From positions 62,001 through 126,000 of the forward strand of contig JAHEET010000006.1 in assembly GCA_024640565.1 (NCBI GenBank): a DNA stretch of 64,000 nucleotides, in the 5' to 3' direction. Position numbers and translations under genes: made by a program. Below, in pieces: positions 19,121-28,089 of the stretch. How positions within the stretch are numbered: the first letter of the stretch is position 1; each line of letters begins with the position of its first letter. The notes beneath the pieces were generated by a model that did no database searches, had not been told where the DNA came from, and saw only the letters and a program-made list of their open reading frames with translations. The DNA is from Flavobacteriaceae bacterium (GTDB taxonomy: Bacteria; Bacteroidota; Bacteroidia; Flavobacteriales; Flavobacteriaceae).

Positions 19121-20284
19121 ATGAAAAAAATTCAAATGGTAGACCTACAGGGTCAATATGCCAAAATTAAAGATGCTGTGAACGATTCTATAGAACATGT
19201 GCTAAATACTTCTGCCTATATAAACGGTCCTTTAGTACATGAATTTCAAGCAGATCTCGAAAAATATTTGGACGTAAAACACGTCATTCCATGTGCCAAT
19301 GGTACCGACGCATTGCAAATTGCAATGATGGGACTCGGACTCGAGCAAGGCGATGAAGTAATTACTGCCGATTTTACCTTTGCCGCAACGGTAGAAGTGA
19401 TTGCATTGCTAAAATTGACCCCCGTTCTGGTAGATGTAAATCCAGCAACTTTTAACATCGATTTGGAGGCATTAAAGAAAGCAATTACTCCAAAAACAAA
19501 GGCGATTGTACCGGTCCATTTATTTGGTCAAGTTGCCAATATGGAAGCGATTTTAGCCATTGCTAAAGAACACAATCTTTTTGTGATTGAAGACAATGCG
19601 CAAGCAATAGGTGCTACCTATACTTTTAAGGACGGAAAAAAACAAAAAGCGGGAACCCTTGGAAATGTGGGTACAACGTCCTTCTTTCCATCAAAAAATT
19701 TAGGTTGTTATGGCGATGGTGGTGCTATTTTTACAAATGATGATGAATTGGCTCACACCATTAGAGGAATTGTAAACCACGGAATGTATACACGCTATTA
19801 CCATGACGTTGTTGGAGTCAATTCTCGATTGGATTCCATTCAAGCAGGTGTTCTTAAAGCAAAGCTTCCAAATTTAGATTCCTATTGTACTTCCAGAAGA
19901 GATGCGGCTCGTTTTTACAACAACGCATTTGCAAACAATACAAACATTGTTACCCCAACAACTCAATCGAATAACACAGCAAATTGTGGACAAATCTGTG
20001 CGGCATGTGATTGCCATGTTTTTCATCAATATACTATACAGATTAAAAATGGGAAAAGAGATGCATTGCACAAACATTTATTAGAAAACAATATTCCAAA
20101 TGCCATTTACTATCCGGTTCCATTGCATGCTCAAAAAGCCTACAAGGATGATCGATATCAAGAAGCAGATTTTAAGGTAACCAATCAATTAATAAAAGAG
20201 GTAATTTCGTTACCAATGCATACCGAATTGGACCAAGAACAATTAGCATTTATTACAAATACCATTCTTTCTTTTGTAAAATAA
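19121..20284 (+). CDS. DegT/DnrJ/EryC1/StrS family PLP-dependent aminotransferase
   Basis: These enzymes transfer an amino group to keto-sugars used in surface polysaccharides. The 387-residue protein has GTDALQIAM (about 61-69), the PLP-site FVIEDNAQAIGATY (about 154-167) and the Schiff-base lysine K192 in FFPSKNLGCYGDGG. The ATG at 19121 is the start because the longer frame from TTG at 19094 would run through the promoter -7 element. A cysteine cluster, C289-x3-C293-x2-C296-x-C298, precedes the conserved HVFHQY segment; DegT enzymes usually have no such cluster there, although CDCHVFHQY-type sequences are familiar in Bacteroidota. galE follows after 5 nt, consistent with nucleotide-sugar metabolism. 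Confidence 0.9.
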   Translation: MKKIQMVDLQGQYAKIKDAVNDSIEHVLNTSAYINGPLVHEFQADLEKYLDVKHVIPCANGTDALQIAMMGLGLEQGDEVITADFTFAATVEVIALLKLTPVLVDVNPATFNIDLEALKKAITPKTKAIVPVHLFGQVANMEAILAIAKEHNLFVIEDNAQAIGATYTFKDGKKQKAGTLGNVGTTSFFPSKNLGCYGDGGAIFTNDDELAHTIRGIVNHGMYTRYYHDVVGVNSRLDSIQAGVLKAKLPNLDSYCTSRRDAARFYNNAFANNTNIVTPTTQSNNTANCGQICAACDCHVFHQYTIQIKNGKRDALHKHLLENNIPNAIYYPVPLHAQKAYKDDRYQEADFKVTNQLIKEVISLPMHTELDQEQLAFITNTILSFVK

Positions 20285-20289
20285 TTAAA

Positions 20290-21297
20290 ATGAAAAGGAT
20301 ACTTGTTACAGGAGGATTGGGCTTTATAGGTTCGCACACAGTGGTAGCGCTTCAAAACAAGGGTTTTGAGGTTGTAATAATCGATAATTTATCAAATTCA
20401 AAAATTGATGTTTTAGAAAAAATTACAGAAATCACCGGTATCAAACCTCTTTTTCATAAAATTGACTTGCGTGATAAAGCTGAGGTCCGCTCTTTTTTTG
20501 ACACGAATAAGGTCGCTGGTGTTATTCATTTTGCAGCTTTTAAGGCGGTTGGAGAAAGCATTCAAAAACCCCTAGCCTATTACGAAAATAATATTGGGAG
20601 CCTGGTCTATTTATTACAAGAAATGAAAAATAGAAATATCGATCATTTTATTTTCAGTTCTTCCTGTACCGTTTATGGACAAGCAGATGCCTTGCCAATT
20701 AATGAAAATGCACCTATAAAAAAAGCGGCATCTACCTACGGGAACACAAAACAAATTGGCGAGGAAATTATTGCTGAAAGTTGCAAAGCATACCATATGA
20801 ATGCCATTGCACTTCGCTACTTCAACCCAATTGGTGCACACGAGAGTATAAAAATTGGAGAATTGCCCCTGGGTATTCCTCAAAACTTGATCCCATTTAT
20901 TACACAAACAGCTGCTGGACTTCGAACAGAACTCGCTGTTTTTGGAGCTGATTATGATACTCCGGACGGGACTGCCATTCGAGATTACATACATGTTGTT
21001 GATTTGGCGAATGCACATATTGCCGCATTAGAAAGGCTTCTCAACAAAAAAAATAAAACAAATTTTGAATTCTTTAACGTGGGAACTGGGGTTGGTAGCT
21101 CTGTTTTAGAGGTGATTACTGCCTTTGAAAAGGCAGCCGGAAAACCACTGAATTACAAAATAGTTGACAGACGTGAAGGAGACATTACCGCAGCCTATGC
21201 AGATACGACAACAGCCAACAAAGAATTGAATTGGAAAACAGAAAAAAGTTTGGAAGAGGCTTTAGCTGACGCTTGGAAATGGCAACAGCAACAATAA
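20290..21297 (+). CDS. galE: UDP-glucose 4-epimerase GalE
   Basis: GalE interconverts UDP-glucose and UDP-galactose using tightly bound NAD. The 335-residue short-chain-dehydrogenase-type protein has the NAD loop GGLGFIGSH (about 8-16), VIHFAAFKAVGES (about 80-92), the catalytic SSSCTVYG (about 120-127) and the YxxxK catalytic pair in STYGNTKQIGE (about 149-159), plus the substrate loop RYFNPIGAHES. The length matches the family. It starts 5 nt after the aminotransferase stop, so the two are co-transcribed and probably serve the same sugar pathway. Confidence 0.94.
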   Translation: MKRILVTGGLGFIGSHTVVALQNKGFEVVIIDNLSNSKIDVLEKITEITGIKPLFHKIDLRDKAEVRSFFDTNKVAGVIHFAAFKAVGESIQKPLAYYENNIGSLVYLLQEMKNRNIDHFIFSSSCTVYGQADALPINENAPIKKAASTYGNTKQIGEEIIAESCKAYHMNAIALRYFNPIGAHESIKIGELPLGIPQNLIPFITQTAAGLRTELAVFGADYDTPDGTAIRDYIHVVDLANAHIAALERLLNKKNKTNFEFFNVGTGVGSSVLEVITAFEKAAGKPLNYKIVDRREGDITAAYADTTTANKELNWKTEKSLEEALADAWKWQQQQ

Positions 21298-21391
21298 TCA
21301 ATCTTTTTTTACTTTTTAAAAAAGGATAATTTCTTCTCTTTGTTATTTCATTTCCGCATATTTCAATAGCTTTACTTATCAAGAAAAAATC

Positions 21392-24226
21392 ATGAACAAA
21401 AAAATAATTTTGGGCTTCTTTGCGATTTTAGCAATGGCCTGCAGTCAAGAAAAATTAACTAAAAACCCCGAACTTCGAATTGATTATAAAAAAATTGAGT
21501 TGGAGAATGGATTGGATGTGATTTTCCATATAGACAAATCAGATCCCGTGGTTGCTTTAGAACTAATGGTACATGTTGGATCTGCAAGAGAAACTGAAGG
21601 AAGAACTGGTTTTGCACATTTGTTTGAACATTTACTTTTCCTGGAGTCTGAAAACTTAGGAAAAGGAGGATTGGATAAAATGAGTGCACGCATTGGAGGT
21701 TCTGGTGCAAATGGATCTACTTCGAGAGACCGAACTAACTATTTACAGACTGTTCCTAAAGATGCTTTAGAAAAAATGATCTGGGCAGAAGCGGACAAAT
21801 TAGGCTGGTTTATCAATACAGTTACGGCCCCTATTTTGGCCAAAGAAAAGCAAGTTGTTAAAAACGAAAAAAGACAAAGTATTGACAATAGGCCTTATGG
21901 ACACAACCAATATGTAATTGGTAAAAATTTATACCCAAAAGAGCACCCATACAATTGGCAAGTAATTGGTTCTCTTGAAGATTTGCAAAATGCAACCTTA
22001 GAAGATGTAAAAACCTTTTACAAGAAATGGTACGTACCAAACAATTCAACCTTGGTTTTATCGGGTGACTTCGACATAGAACAAGCAACAAAATGGGTGC
22101 ATAAATATTTTGACGAAATCCCAAGAGGAGACGAAATTACTGCTTTAGAAAAACGCCCAGGAAATGTGCCCGAAACGAAAATATTATACTATGAAGACAA
22201 CTTTGCGAGAGTTCCGCAACTTACCATGGTATGGCCAACAGTTGAATCTTTCCACCCAGATTCTTATCCCTTAGAAGTCTTATCGGAATACCTAACAGAA
22301 GGAAAATCTGCACCAATGAATAAAGTTTTAATTGATGAATTAAAACTCACTTCTGCTACAAGCATGTTTAATTATGTTTCTGAATTGGCAGGGCAAACAC
22401 AACTATCTGTAAGAGCATTTAAGGGTAAAAACTTAGCAGAAATAAAAACAGGGATTGAAAAAGGATTTGCAAAATTTGAAAAAGAAGGCATTTCAGAAAA
22501 AAGCTTACTGCGAATAAAAGCAGGGCAAGAAACAAGTTTTTACAGCAGTTTGTCTAGCGTATTAGGAAAAGGTACTGGATTGGCTTCCTACAATACCTAC
22601 ACAGGAGATCCAGGCTTTGTCACAGAAGATATTAAAAGAACATTGGCAGTTACCACAGCAGATGTAATGCGTGTTTATAACAAATACATCAAAAACAAAA
22701 ATTATATCGCAACCTGTTTTGTACCCAGAAGTAGTGCAGATTTGGCATTAGAAAATGCGGTGTTGGCCAATGTTGTAGAAGAAAAAATCATCACCGGTGC
22801 AGAGGAAAAATTTGACCCTAGAATAATAGCTACCTACACAAAAACACCGTCTTCTTTTGACAGAAGCACAGAGCCTCCCTACGGAGAAACACCTTCACTA
22901 GCAGTTCCTAATGTATATGAAAGTAGCTTAGAAAATGGGTTGAAAATCTTTGGTATCGAAAACAATGAAGTGCCACTGGTACGTTTTAACTTAACCATTG
23001 ATGGTGGACAGTTACTAGAATCTATGGATAAATTAGGCCTTGCAAATTTAACAGCGAGCTTATTAAACAAAGGCACACAAAATAAAACGACTCAAGAATT
23101 AGAAGAAGCCATACAGGATTTAGGTGCTTCATTATTCAGTTATGCTGAAAAAGAAAGTATTACAATAAGTGGAACCACTTTGGCAAAAAACTATAAGGCT
23201 ACGTTAGCCCTAGCTCAGGAAATGATACTTTCACCAAGGTTTGATGAAAGTGACTTTGAATTGCTGAAAAAAGCAACCATTTCAAGTTTACGCCAACAAC
23301 AAGCGAGTCCAAACGCTGTCGCAAGAAATGCGTATAATGAACTGATTTACGGGAAAGAAAATATTCGTGCTAAAAATACCTTAGGAACCATTTCGTCTGT
23401 TTCTAAAATAACAATTGAAGATGTAAAAGCATTTTATCAAAAATCCATCTCGCCTTCTGTTGCAAAAATGTTAGTGGTTGGAAATTTGAAAGAAAGCGAA
23501 GTACTAGCATCTTTGACAGATTTAAACACACAATGGGCAGCCAAAGAGGTACTGATTCCCACGTATAAGACTCCCGAAGCTCCCACGGTACCAAAAGTTT
23601 ATTTTTATGACATTCCAAACGCAAAACAATCTGTATTGCAATTTGGTTCGCCTGCATTGGCAATTACTGACGAGGATTATTATGCCGCATCTGTCATGAA
23701 TTACATCCTTGGCGGAGGTGGTTTTGCATCGAGATTAACACAAGAATTACGGGAGAAAAAAGGATATACCTATGGAATTCGATCGGGTTTTTCAGGCACA
23801 AAAGCAAAAGGTGCATTTACCATATCTAGTGGTGTAAGATCGAATGTTACTCTAGAATCTGCAATGTTGATCAAACAAATTTTAAAAGCCTATCCTACCA
23901 CTTTTTCAGACAAGGATTTAGAAACAACAAAAAGTTTTTTAACAAAAAGCAATGCTAGAGCTTTTGAGACAGCAAGAGCAAAATTAAGAATGCTTTCTAA
24001 TATGAGTACCTATGGATGGAAATCTGATTATGTAAAAGAACAAGAATCCATTGTAAATACGATGACCAAAGCGCGTATCAATGAACTGGCAAACAAATAC
24101 GTAAACCCAGATAAATTAATTTGGTTGGTTGTGGGTGATGCAGAAACACAATTCGACAGAATGAAGGAACTCGGATATGGAACACCTATTTTATTAAATA
24201 AAAGACAACAACCAATTAAAAATTGA
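21392..24226 (+). CDS. Double M16-family zinc peptidase, lipoprotein
   Basis: A 944-residue processing-peptidase-like protein made of two M16 units in one chain. The N-terminus is a lipoprotein signal (ILAMAC with lipidated Cys17). The first unit has the inverted zinc motif H76-L-F-E79-H80 and the distal Glu region (about 148-160); the second unit (from about 500, VYESSLENGLKIFGIENN) keeps the fold but not the HxxEH, as in other one-active, one-inactive M16 pairs, and ends with the GFASRLTQELREKKGYTYGI motif (about 778-797). Anchored in the periplasm or outer membrane, it probably degrades peptides. It is separated from galE by 94 nt and from fabD by a strong terminator. Confidence 0.92.
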   Translation: MNKKIILGFFAILAMACSQEKLTKNPELRIDYKKIELENGLDVIFHIDKSDPVVALELMVHVGSARETEGRTGFAHLFEHLLFLESENLGKGGLDKMSARIGGSGANGSTSRDRTNYLQTVPKDALEKMIWAEADKLGWFINTVTAPILAKEKQVVKNEKRQSIDNRPYGHNQYVIGKNLYPKEHPYNWQVIGSLEDLQNATLEDVKTFYKKWYVPNNSTLVLSGDFDIEQATKWVHKYFDEIPRGDEITALEKRPGNVPETKILYYEDNFARVPQLTMVWPTVESFHPDSYPLEVLSEYLTEGKSAPMNKVLIDELKLTSATSMFNYVSELAGQTQLSVRAFKGKNLAEIKTGIEKGFAKFEKEGISEKSLLRIKAGQETSFYSSLSSVLGKGTGLASYNTYTGDPGFVTEDIKRTLAVTTADVMRVYNKYIKNKNYIATCFVPRSSADLALENAVLANVVEEKIITGAEEKFDPRIIATYTKTPSSFDRSTEPPYGETPSLAVPNVYESSLENGLKIFGIENNEVPLVRFNLTIDGGQLLESMDKLGLANLTASLLNKGTQNKTTQELEEAIQDLGASLFSYAEKESITISGTTLAKNYKATLALAQEMILSPRFDESDFELLKKATISSLRQQQASPNAVARNAYNELIYGKENIRAKNTLGTISSVSKITIEDVKAFYQKSISPSVAKMLVVGNLKESEVLASLTDLNTQWAAKEVLIPTYKTPEAPTVPKVYFYDIPNAKQSVLQFGSPALAITDEDYYAASVMNYILGGGGFASRLTQELREKKGYTYGIRSGFSGTKAKGAFTISSGVRSNVTLESAMLIKQILKAYPTTFSDKDLETTKSFLTKSNARAFETARAKLRMLSNMSTYGWKSDYVKEQESIVNTMTKARINELANKYVNPDKLIWLVVGDAETQFDRMKELGYGTPILLNKRQQPIKN

Positions 24227-24246
24227 TTCCTAGGATTTCTACCCAT

Positions 24247-24280
24247 AAAAAAACCCGAGCGGATTGCTCGGGTTTTTTTT
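24247..24280. terminator. Bidirectional intrinsic terminator between the M16 gene and fabD
   Basis: Perfect stem CCCGAGC / GCTCGGG with a 5-nt GGATT loop, flanked by an A-run on the left and eight T on the right. It lies 20 nt from each convergent gene end and should stop transcription from both sides. Confidence 0.92.
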
Positions 24281-24299
24281 TATAGTTTGAAATTTTTTA

Positions 24300-25184
24300 T
24301 CAGAGCACGGTTGCAGCACTAGCAGCGACACTTCGATCTATTTTCCGCATCAAACCTTGTAAAACTTTTCCAGGTCCAACCTCAATAAATTCAGTTCCAC
24401 CGTCTGCAATCATTGCCTGAATGCATTGCGTCCATTTTACAGGTGCCGTTAATTGTGCAATTAAATTTTCTTTAATTTCCTCGGGGTTTGTTACTGCTTT
24501 TGCAGGTACATTTTGATACACTGGACAAGTAGGTTTACGAAAGGTCGTTTCTTGAATGGCCGCGGCCAATTCTTCTCTTGCTGGTTGCATCATTGGCGAA
24601 TGAAAAGCGCCTCCAACCGGTAATAACAAAGCTCTTCTTGCTCCTTTTTCTGTAAGTACTTCACAGGCTTTTTCAACGGCTGAAATTTCACCAGAAATAA
24701 CCAATTGCCCCGGGCAATTGTAATTTGCAGCAACTACAACACCATCAATTTCTTGACAGGTTTCTTCTACAATCTGATCTTCCAATCCTAAAACTGCAGC
24801 CATTGTTGAAGGGGCTATTTCGCAAGCTTTCTGCATCGCCAAAGCTCGTTTTGAAACAAGTTTCAATCCGTCTTCAAAAGACAAAACACCGTTTGCAACC
24901 AAAGCGGACAATTCACCCAAAGAGTGTCCTGCAACCATTTCTGGTTGAAATGAATCTCCCATTACTTTTGCCAAAATTATAGAGTGTAAAAAAATAGCTG
25001 GTTGCGTTACTTTCGTTTCTTTCAATTCATCTGAAGTTCCTTCAAACATGATATCGGTAATTGAAAATCCTAAGATCTTATTTGCCTTTTCGAAGTATTC
25101 TTGCGCTAAGGGAAAATGTTCATAAAGCGCTAGGCCCATTCCTGTAAACTGTGCTCCTTGCCCTGGAAAAATATATGCTTTCAT
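24300..25184 (-). CDS. fabD: Malonyl-CoA:acyl carrier protein transacylase FabD
   Basis: FabD loads malonyl groups onto acyl carrier protein for type II fatty acid synthesis in the cytoplasm. The 294-residue protein begins with the family signature AYIFPGQGAQFTGMG (about 3-17), has the nucleophile Ser88 in GHSLGE, the catalytic His in GGAFHSPMM (about 197-205), and GPGKVLQGL near the C-terminus. The length is normal. It is monocistronic here, unlike the fab clusters of proteobacteria, with its own promoter at 25211-25239, and it ends at a shared terminator. Confidence 0.96.
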   Translation of the reverse strand: MKAYIFPGQGAQFTGMGLALYEHFPLAQEYFEKANKILGFSITDIMFEGTSDELKETKVTQPAIFLHSIILAKVMGDSFQPEMVAGHSLGELSALVANGVLSFEDGLKLVSKRALAMQKACEIAPSTMAAVLGLEDQIVEETCQEIDGVVVAANYNCPGQLVISGEISAVEKACEVLTEKGARRALLLPVGGAFHSPMMQPAREELAAAIQETTFRKPTCPVYQNVPAKAVTNPEEIKENLIAQLTAPVKWTQCIQAMIADGGTEFIEVGPGKVLQGLMRKIDRSVAASAATVL

Positions 25185-25210
25185 TAAAAATGTATTTATA
25201 GAATTGGGAG

Positions 25211-25239
25211 CAAAAATAACGTTTTTTTTGAGAAGCCAA
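25211..25239 (-). promoter_or_regulatory. Putative fabD promoter
   Basis: Minus-strand TATTTTTG (complement of 25211-25218) with TTG 18 bp upstream (complement of 25237-25239). The -7 element ends 26 nt before the fabD ATG, so a leader of about 20 nt is predicted. Confidence 0.6.
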
Positions 25240-25336
25240 TAGCTTAGCGCATCCTATTGAAGGAAAGGGAAAAGGGGTATTCAAAAAAACTGCCGAGTAC
25301 TTCCCTGTTTTTCGCAATTACACAGCCCCTATTAAC

Positions 25337-25377
25337 ATTGTTTTTTGAGACAATCAAAAGATAAATGAGTAGTTTTG
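25337..25377 (+). promoter_or_regulatory. Putative promoter and dyad before the arsenosugar-type operon
   Basis: TAGTTTTG at 25370-25377 fits the -7 consensus, with TTTTTTG at 25341-25347 as a possible -33 (22-bp spacer). A small dyad, ATTGT (25337-25341) and ACAAT (25350-25354), surrounds the -33 element and could be an operator. The predicted start near 25384 would leave a 74-nt leader before the DUF547 gene. Confidence 0.4.
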
Positions 25378-25457
25378 TTGGAACAGAAACTGTAAAAAAG
25401 GAAAATGCAAAGTGGATTCGTACAAGTATCCAATACATTTTTTCTACTTGAAAAAGC

Positions 25458-26165
25458 ATGCAAAAAAAAATAACCCTCTTCTTAATCATTGTTTTTCTAT
25501 CGTTAAGGACAACAGCACAAACTGTCATTTACAATACGTTGTTACAAGACCACGTTAGTAAAGAGGGATTGGTTGATTATAAAAATTTTAATCAACAAAA
25601 ATTACGATTATATCTCATGTATTTGGAGAAAATAACGCCCAACAGTTCTTGGTCTAAAAACAGAAAAAAAGCCTTTTGGATCAATGTCTATAATGCATAT
25701 ACACTTCAAATTATCTTAGAGAATTACCCTGTAAAAAGCATTCGAAATATTAAAAAATCAGGGAGTATTGCTTGGAAAATTCCTTTTGTAAAAGTGGGCA
25801 ATAAAACCTACACATTGGACCATATAGAACACGAAATTTTAAGAAAAAAATACAAAGATCCAAGAATTCACGTCGCTGTGAATTGTGGCGCTATTTCCTG
25901 TCCTAAATTATTGAATTTTGCATTTACAGAGAAAAATGTGGATGCTGAATTGGAAAATTTAATGACCGGATTTGTCAATGATTCGACCCGAAATAAAATT
26001 GGGGGTCAAAAAGTTGAAATCTCTAAAATTTTTAGCTGGTTTGTAGAGGATTTTACAGAAAAAGGAAGTATTATTGAGTACTTAAATCAATATCTGGAGA
26101 TACCAATTCATAAAAATGCACAAATCCGTTATAAAACATATGACTGGAATTTAAACGAAAAATAA
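25458..26165 (+). CDS. DUF547 domain-containing secreted protein
   Basis: A 235-residue protein with a signal peptide at about residues 1-21 (KITLFLIIVFLSLRTTAQ), so probably periplasmic. The rest is a DUF547 domain, recognisable by KKAFWINVYNAYTLQIIL (about 73-90), LDHIEHEILRKKYKDPRIH (about 119-137) and VAVNCGAISCPKL (about 138-150) with two conserved Cys. The biochemical role of DUF547 is not established. It ends 4 nt before the AhpD-like gene, so it belongs to the arsenosugar-type operon and is probably its first gene. DUF547 genes beside arsM/arsS are, from general knowledge, a recurring arrangement in marine bacteria. Confidence 0.82.
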   Translation: MQKKITLFLIIVFLSLRTTAQTVIYNTLLQDHVSKEGLVDYKNFNQQKLRLYLMYLEKITPNSSWSKNRKKAFWINVYNAYTLQIILENYPVKSIRNIKKSGSIAWKIPFVKVGNKTYTLDHIEHEILRKKYKDPRIHVAVNCGAISCPKLLNFAFTEKNVDAELENLMTGFVNDSTRNKIGGQKVEISKIFSWFVEDFTEKGSIIEYLNQYLEIPIHKNAQIRYKTYDWNLNEK

Positions 26166-26169
26166 AATT

Positions 26170-26505
26170 ATGGCAAAACCTTATTACGATGCTTCCGACC
26201 TACGGAAATTTGGAAAAATCACAGAATGGAGTGAAGAATTAGGGAACAAATTCTTTGATTATTATGGGAAAGTGTTTGAAGAAGGCGCATTAACAGCACG
26301 TGAAAAATCTTTAATTGCTTTGGCTGTTGCCCACACCGAACAATGCCCATATTGTATTGACGCCTATACCAAAGATGGGCTAGAGCGAGGCATTACCAAA
26401 GAACAAATGATGGAAGCCGTTCATGTTGGTGCTGCTATTAAAAGTGGTGCTACCCTAGTTCACGGAGTTCAAATGATGAACAAAGTGAATAAATTAGAAA
26501 TGTAA
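26170..26505 (+). CDS. AhpD/carboxymuconolactone decarboxylase-like protein of arsenosugar loci
   Basis: A 111-residue helical protein of the AhpD/CMD superfamily. It contains the redox-type motif AHTEQCPYCIDAYTKDG with C59-x2-C62 and the upstream His/Glu that supports peroxidase or disulfide-relay chemistry in AhpD, then the conserved EAVHVGAAIKSGATLVHG stretch (about 82-99). The family that accompanies ArsS is annotated as arsenosugar biosynthesis-associated peroxidase-like. Its exact reaction is unknown; acting on arsenic-sulfur or thiol intermediates is a guess from the neighbours. It lies 4 nt after DUF547 and 21 nt before arsS. Confidence 0.85.
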   Translation: MAKPYYDASDLRKFGKITEWSEELGNKFFDYYGKVFEEGALTAREKSLIALAVAHTEQCPYCIDAYTKDGLERGITKEQMMEAVHVGAAIKSGATLVHGVQMMNKVNKLEM

Positions 26506-26526
26506 GAAGTAAAAGAAACCTTATAA

Positions 26527-27582
26527 ATGGCTACAAAATCACTTTTAGCAAGAAATAATGATTTGGCAAATACAGCCCGTCAAATGGAGGTACTATCCAG
26601 CGGAATTTTCGCCGATGGTGAATTGCCTACATTTGCGAACAAATTAAAAGAAAGCAATCAGTTTCCGTTACAACCAAAAAAGTTAGAAATTCTTCAAATT
26701 AATTTGGGGTACATGTGCAATCAAGTTTGTGCACATTGCCATGTTGATGCCGGTCCAGATCGGAAAGAAATCATGACTTTAGAAACCATGCAACAATGTT
26801 TGGAAGTCATTAAAAATACGGGAGCTCATACACTAGACCTAACCGGTGGTGCACCAGAAATGAATCCAAACTTTAGAGAATTTGTGGAAGCAGCAGCAAA
26901 TGCAGGAATTAAAGATTTTATTGTTCGCTCCAACTTAACCATCCTTCGAGCGAATAAAAAATACCACGATTTGCCCGCGTTTTTTAAAAAACACAATATT
27001 CATGTGGTATCTTCAATGCCGCATTGGACAAGAGGAAAAACAGACAAACAGCGAGGTGATGGTGTTTTTAACAAATCCATTGAAGCACTTCACATGCTCA
27101 ATGCGGTAGGATATGGAAAGGAAGACTCAGATTTAAAACTAGATTTGGTCTACAATCCATCAGGTGCCTTTTTGCCGGGAGACCAAATGGCTTTAGAAAA
27201 AGATTTTAAAAAAGCATTAAAGCGCGATTTTAATATTGATTTTGATCATTTGTTTGCCATTACCAATTTGCCAATCAGTCGATTTTTAGATTATTTAATT
27301 GCCTCTGAAAACTACGAAGAGTATATGTTTTCTTTGGTAGACGCATACAATCCAGCAGCAGTAGCAAATGTAATGTGCACCAATACCCTATCGGTAAGTT
27401 GGGATGGGTATTTATACGATTGCGATTTCAACCAGATGTTAAATTTAAAAGTGGCTAGTAAAGTAAAACACATTGCAGATTATAATGAGGCAATTTTACA
27501 AGAGCGAAACATCATTATCAATCAACATTGTTATGGGTGTACAGCAGGGGCAGGAAGTAGCTGTCAGGGTGTTGTTGCCTAA
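26527..27582 (+). CDS. arsS: Arsenosugar biosynthesis radical SAM protein ArsS
   Basis: ArsS is a radical SAM enzyme thought to join a 5'-deoxyadenosyl group to dimethylarsenite, giving 5'-deoxy-5'-dimethylarsinoyl-adenosine, a precursor of arsenosugars. The 351-residue protein has the radical SAM cysteines C64-x3-C68-x2-C71 (YMCNQVCAHCHVDAGP), the SAM-binding LDLTGGAPEMNPNFREF (about 103-119) and a C-terminal Cys-rich domain (DUF3641-type) with VMCTN, YDCDFNQML and QHCYGCTAGAGSSCQG (about 334-349), probably for a further iron-sulfur cluster. The length is usual for the family. The match to the ArsS type is strong and is supported by the ArsM-like gene in the same operon. Confidence 0.92.
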   Translation: MATKSLLARNNDLANTARQMEVLSSGIFADGELPTFANKLKESNQFPLQPKKLEILQINLGYMCNQVCAHCHVDAGPDRKEIMTLETMQQCLEVIKNTGAHTLDLTGGAPEMNPNFREFVEAAANAGIKDFIVRSNLTILRANKKYHDLPAFFKKHNIHVVSSMPHWTRGKTDKQRGDGVFNKSIEALHMLNAVGYGKEDSDLKLDLVYNPSGAFLPGDQMALEKDFKKALKRDFNIDFDHLFAITNLPISRFLDYLIASENYEEYMFSLVDAYNPAAVANVMCTNTLSVSWDGYLYDCDFNQMLNLKVASKVKHIADYNEAILQERNIIINQHCYGCTAGAGSSCQGVVA

Positions 27583-27594
27583 AATTTTTATTCA

Positions 27595-28089
27595 ATGAAA
27601 AAAACATTTCTATGCGTTCTGTTAATTTCTGTAAACGCTGTGTTTTCTCAAAGTAATTTGAAGCATCTATTACATAAGTACAATACTGAAAGTATTCCTT
27701 ATATTTCTGTAAATCAATTGCTAAAGCAACAAGAGAACTTGATTTTATTGGATGCTCGAGAAAAAAAAGAGTTTGAAATAAGTCATCTTAAAAATGCCTA
27801 TTTTGTGGGCTATACTGCTTTCAATTTGAAAGAAATCTTGAAAAAAATACCCAATAAAAAAAGTAAAATTGTGGTGTATTGTTCCTTAGGGATTCGATCG
27901 GAAGATATTGCAGAGAAACTTAAAGTAGGTGGGTATACAAATGTTTTAAATTTATTTGGCGGACTTTTCGAATGGAAAAACAAGGGAAACCCCCTGTTTG
28001 ATTCGGAAGAAAATAAAACTGAAAAAGTACATGCTTTTTCTGAACATTGGAGCCAATGGCTGTTAAAAGGAACAAAAGTATATGAGTAA
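27595..28089 (+). CDS. Secreted single-domain rhodanese
   Basis: A 164-residue protein with a signal peptide (residues 1-19, ending VFSQ) and a rhodanese fold: LILLDAREKKEFEISHLKNA (about 49-68) and the active-site loop VVYCSLGIRSEDIA (about 97-110) with the persulfide-forming Cys. It should carry sulfane sulfur in the periplasm. It lies 12 nt after arsS and overlaps the next gene by 8 nt, so it belongs to the arsenic operon; sulfur delivery to a thio-arsenical is conceivable but unproven. The C-terminal 30 residues (KTEKVHAFSEHWSQWLLKG) lie beyond the rhodanese core. Confidence 0.88.
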   Translation: MKKTFLCVLLISVNAVFSQSNLKHLLHKYNTESIPYISVNQLLKQQENLILLDAREKKEFEISHLKNAYFVGYTAFNLKEILKKIPNKKSKIVVYCSLGIRSEDIAEKLKVGGYTNVLNLFGGLFEWKNKGNPLFDSEENKTEKVHAFSEHWSQWLLKGTKVYE

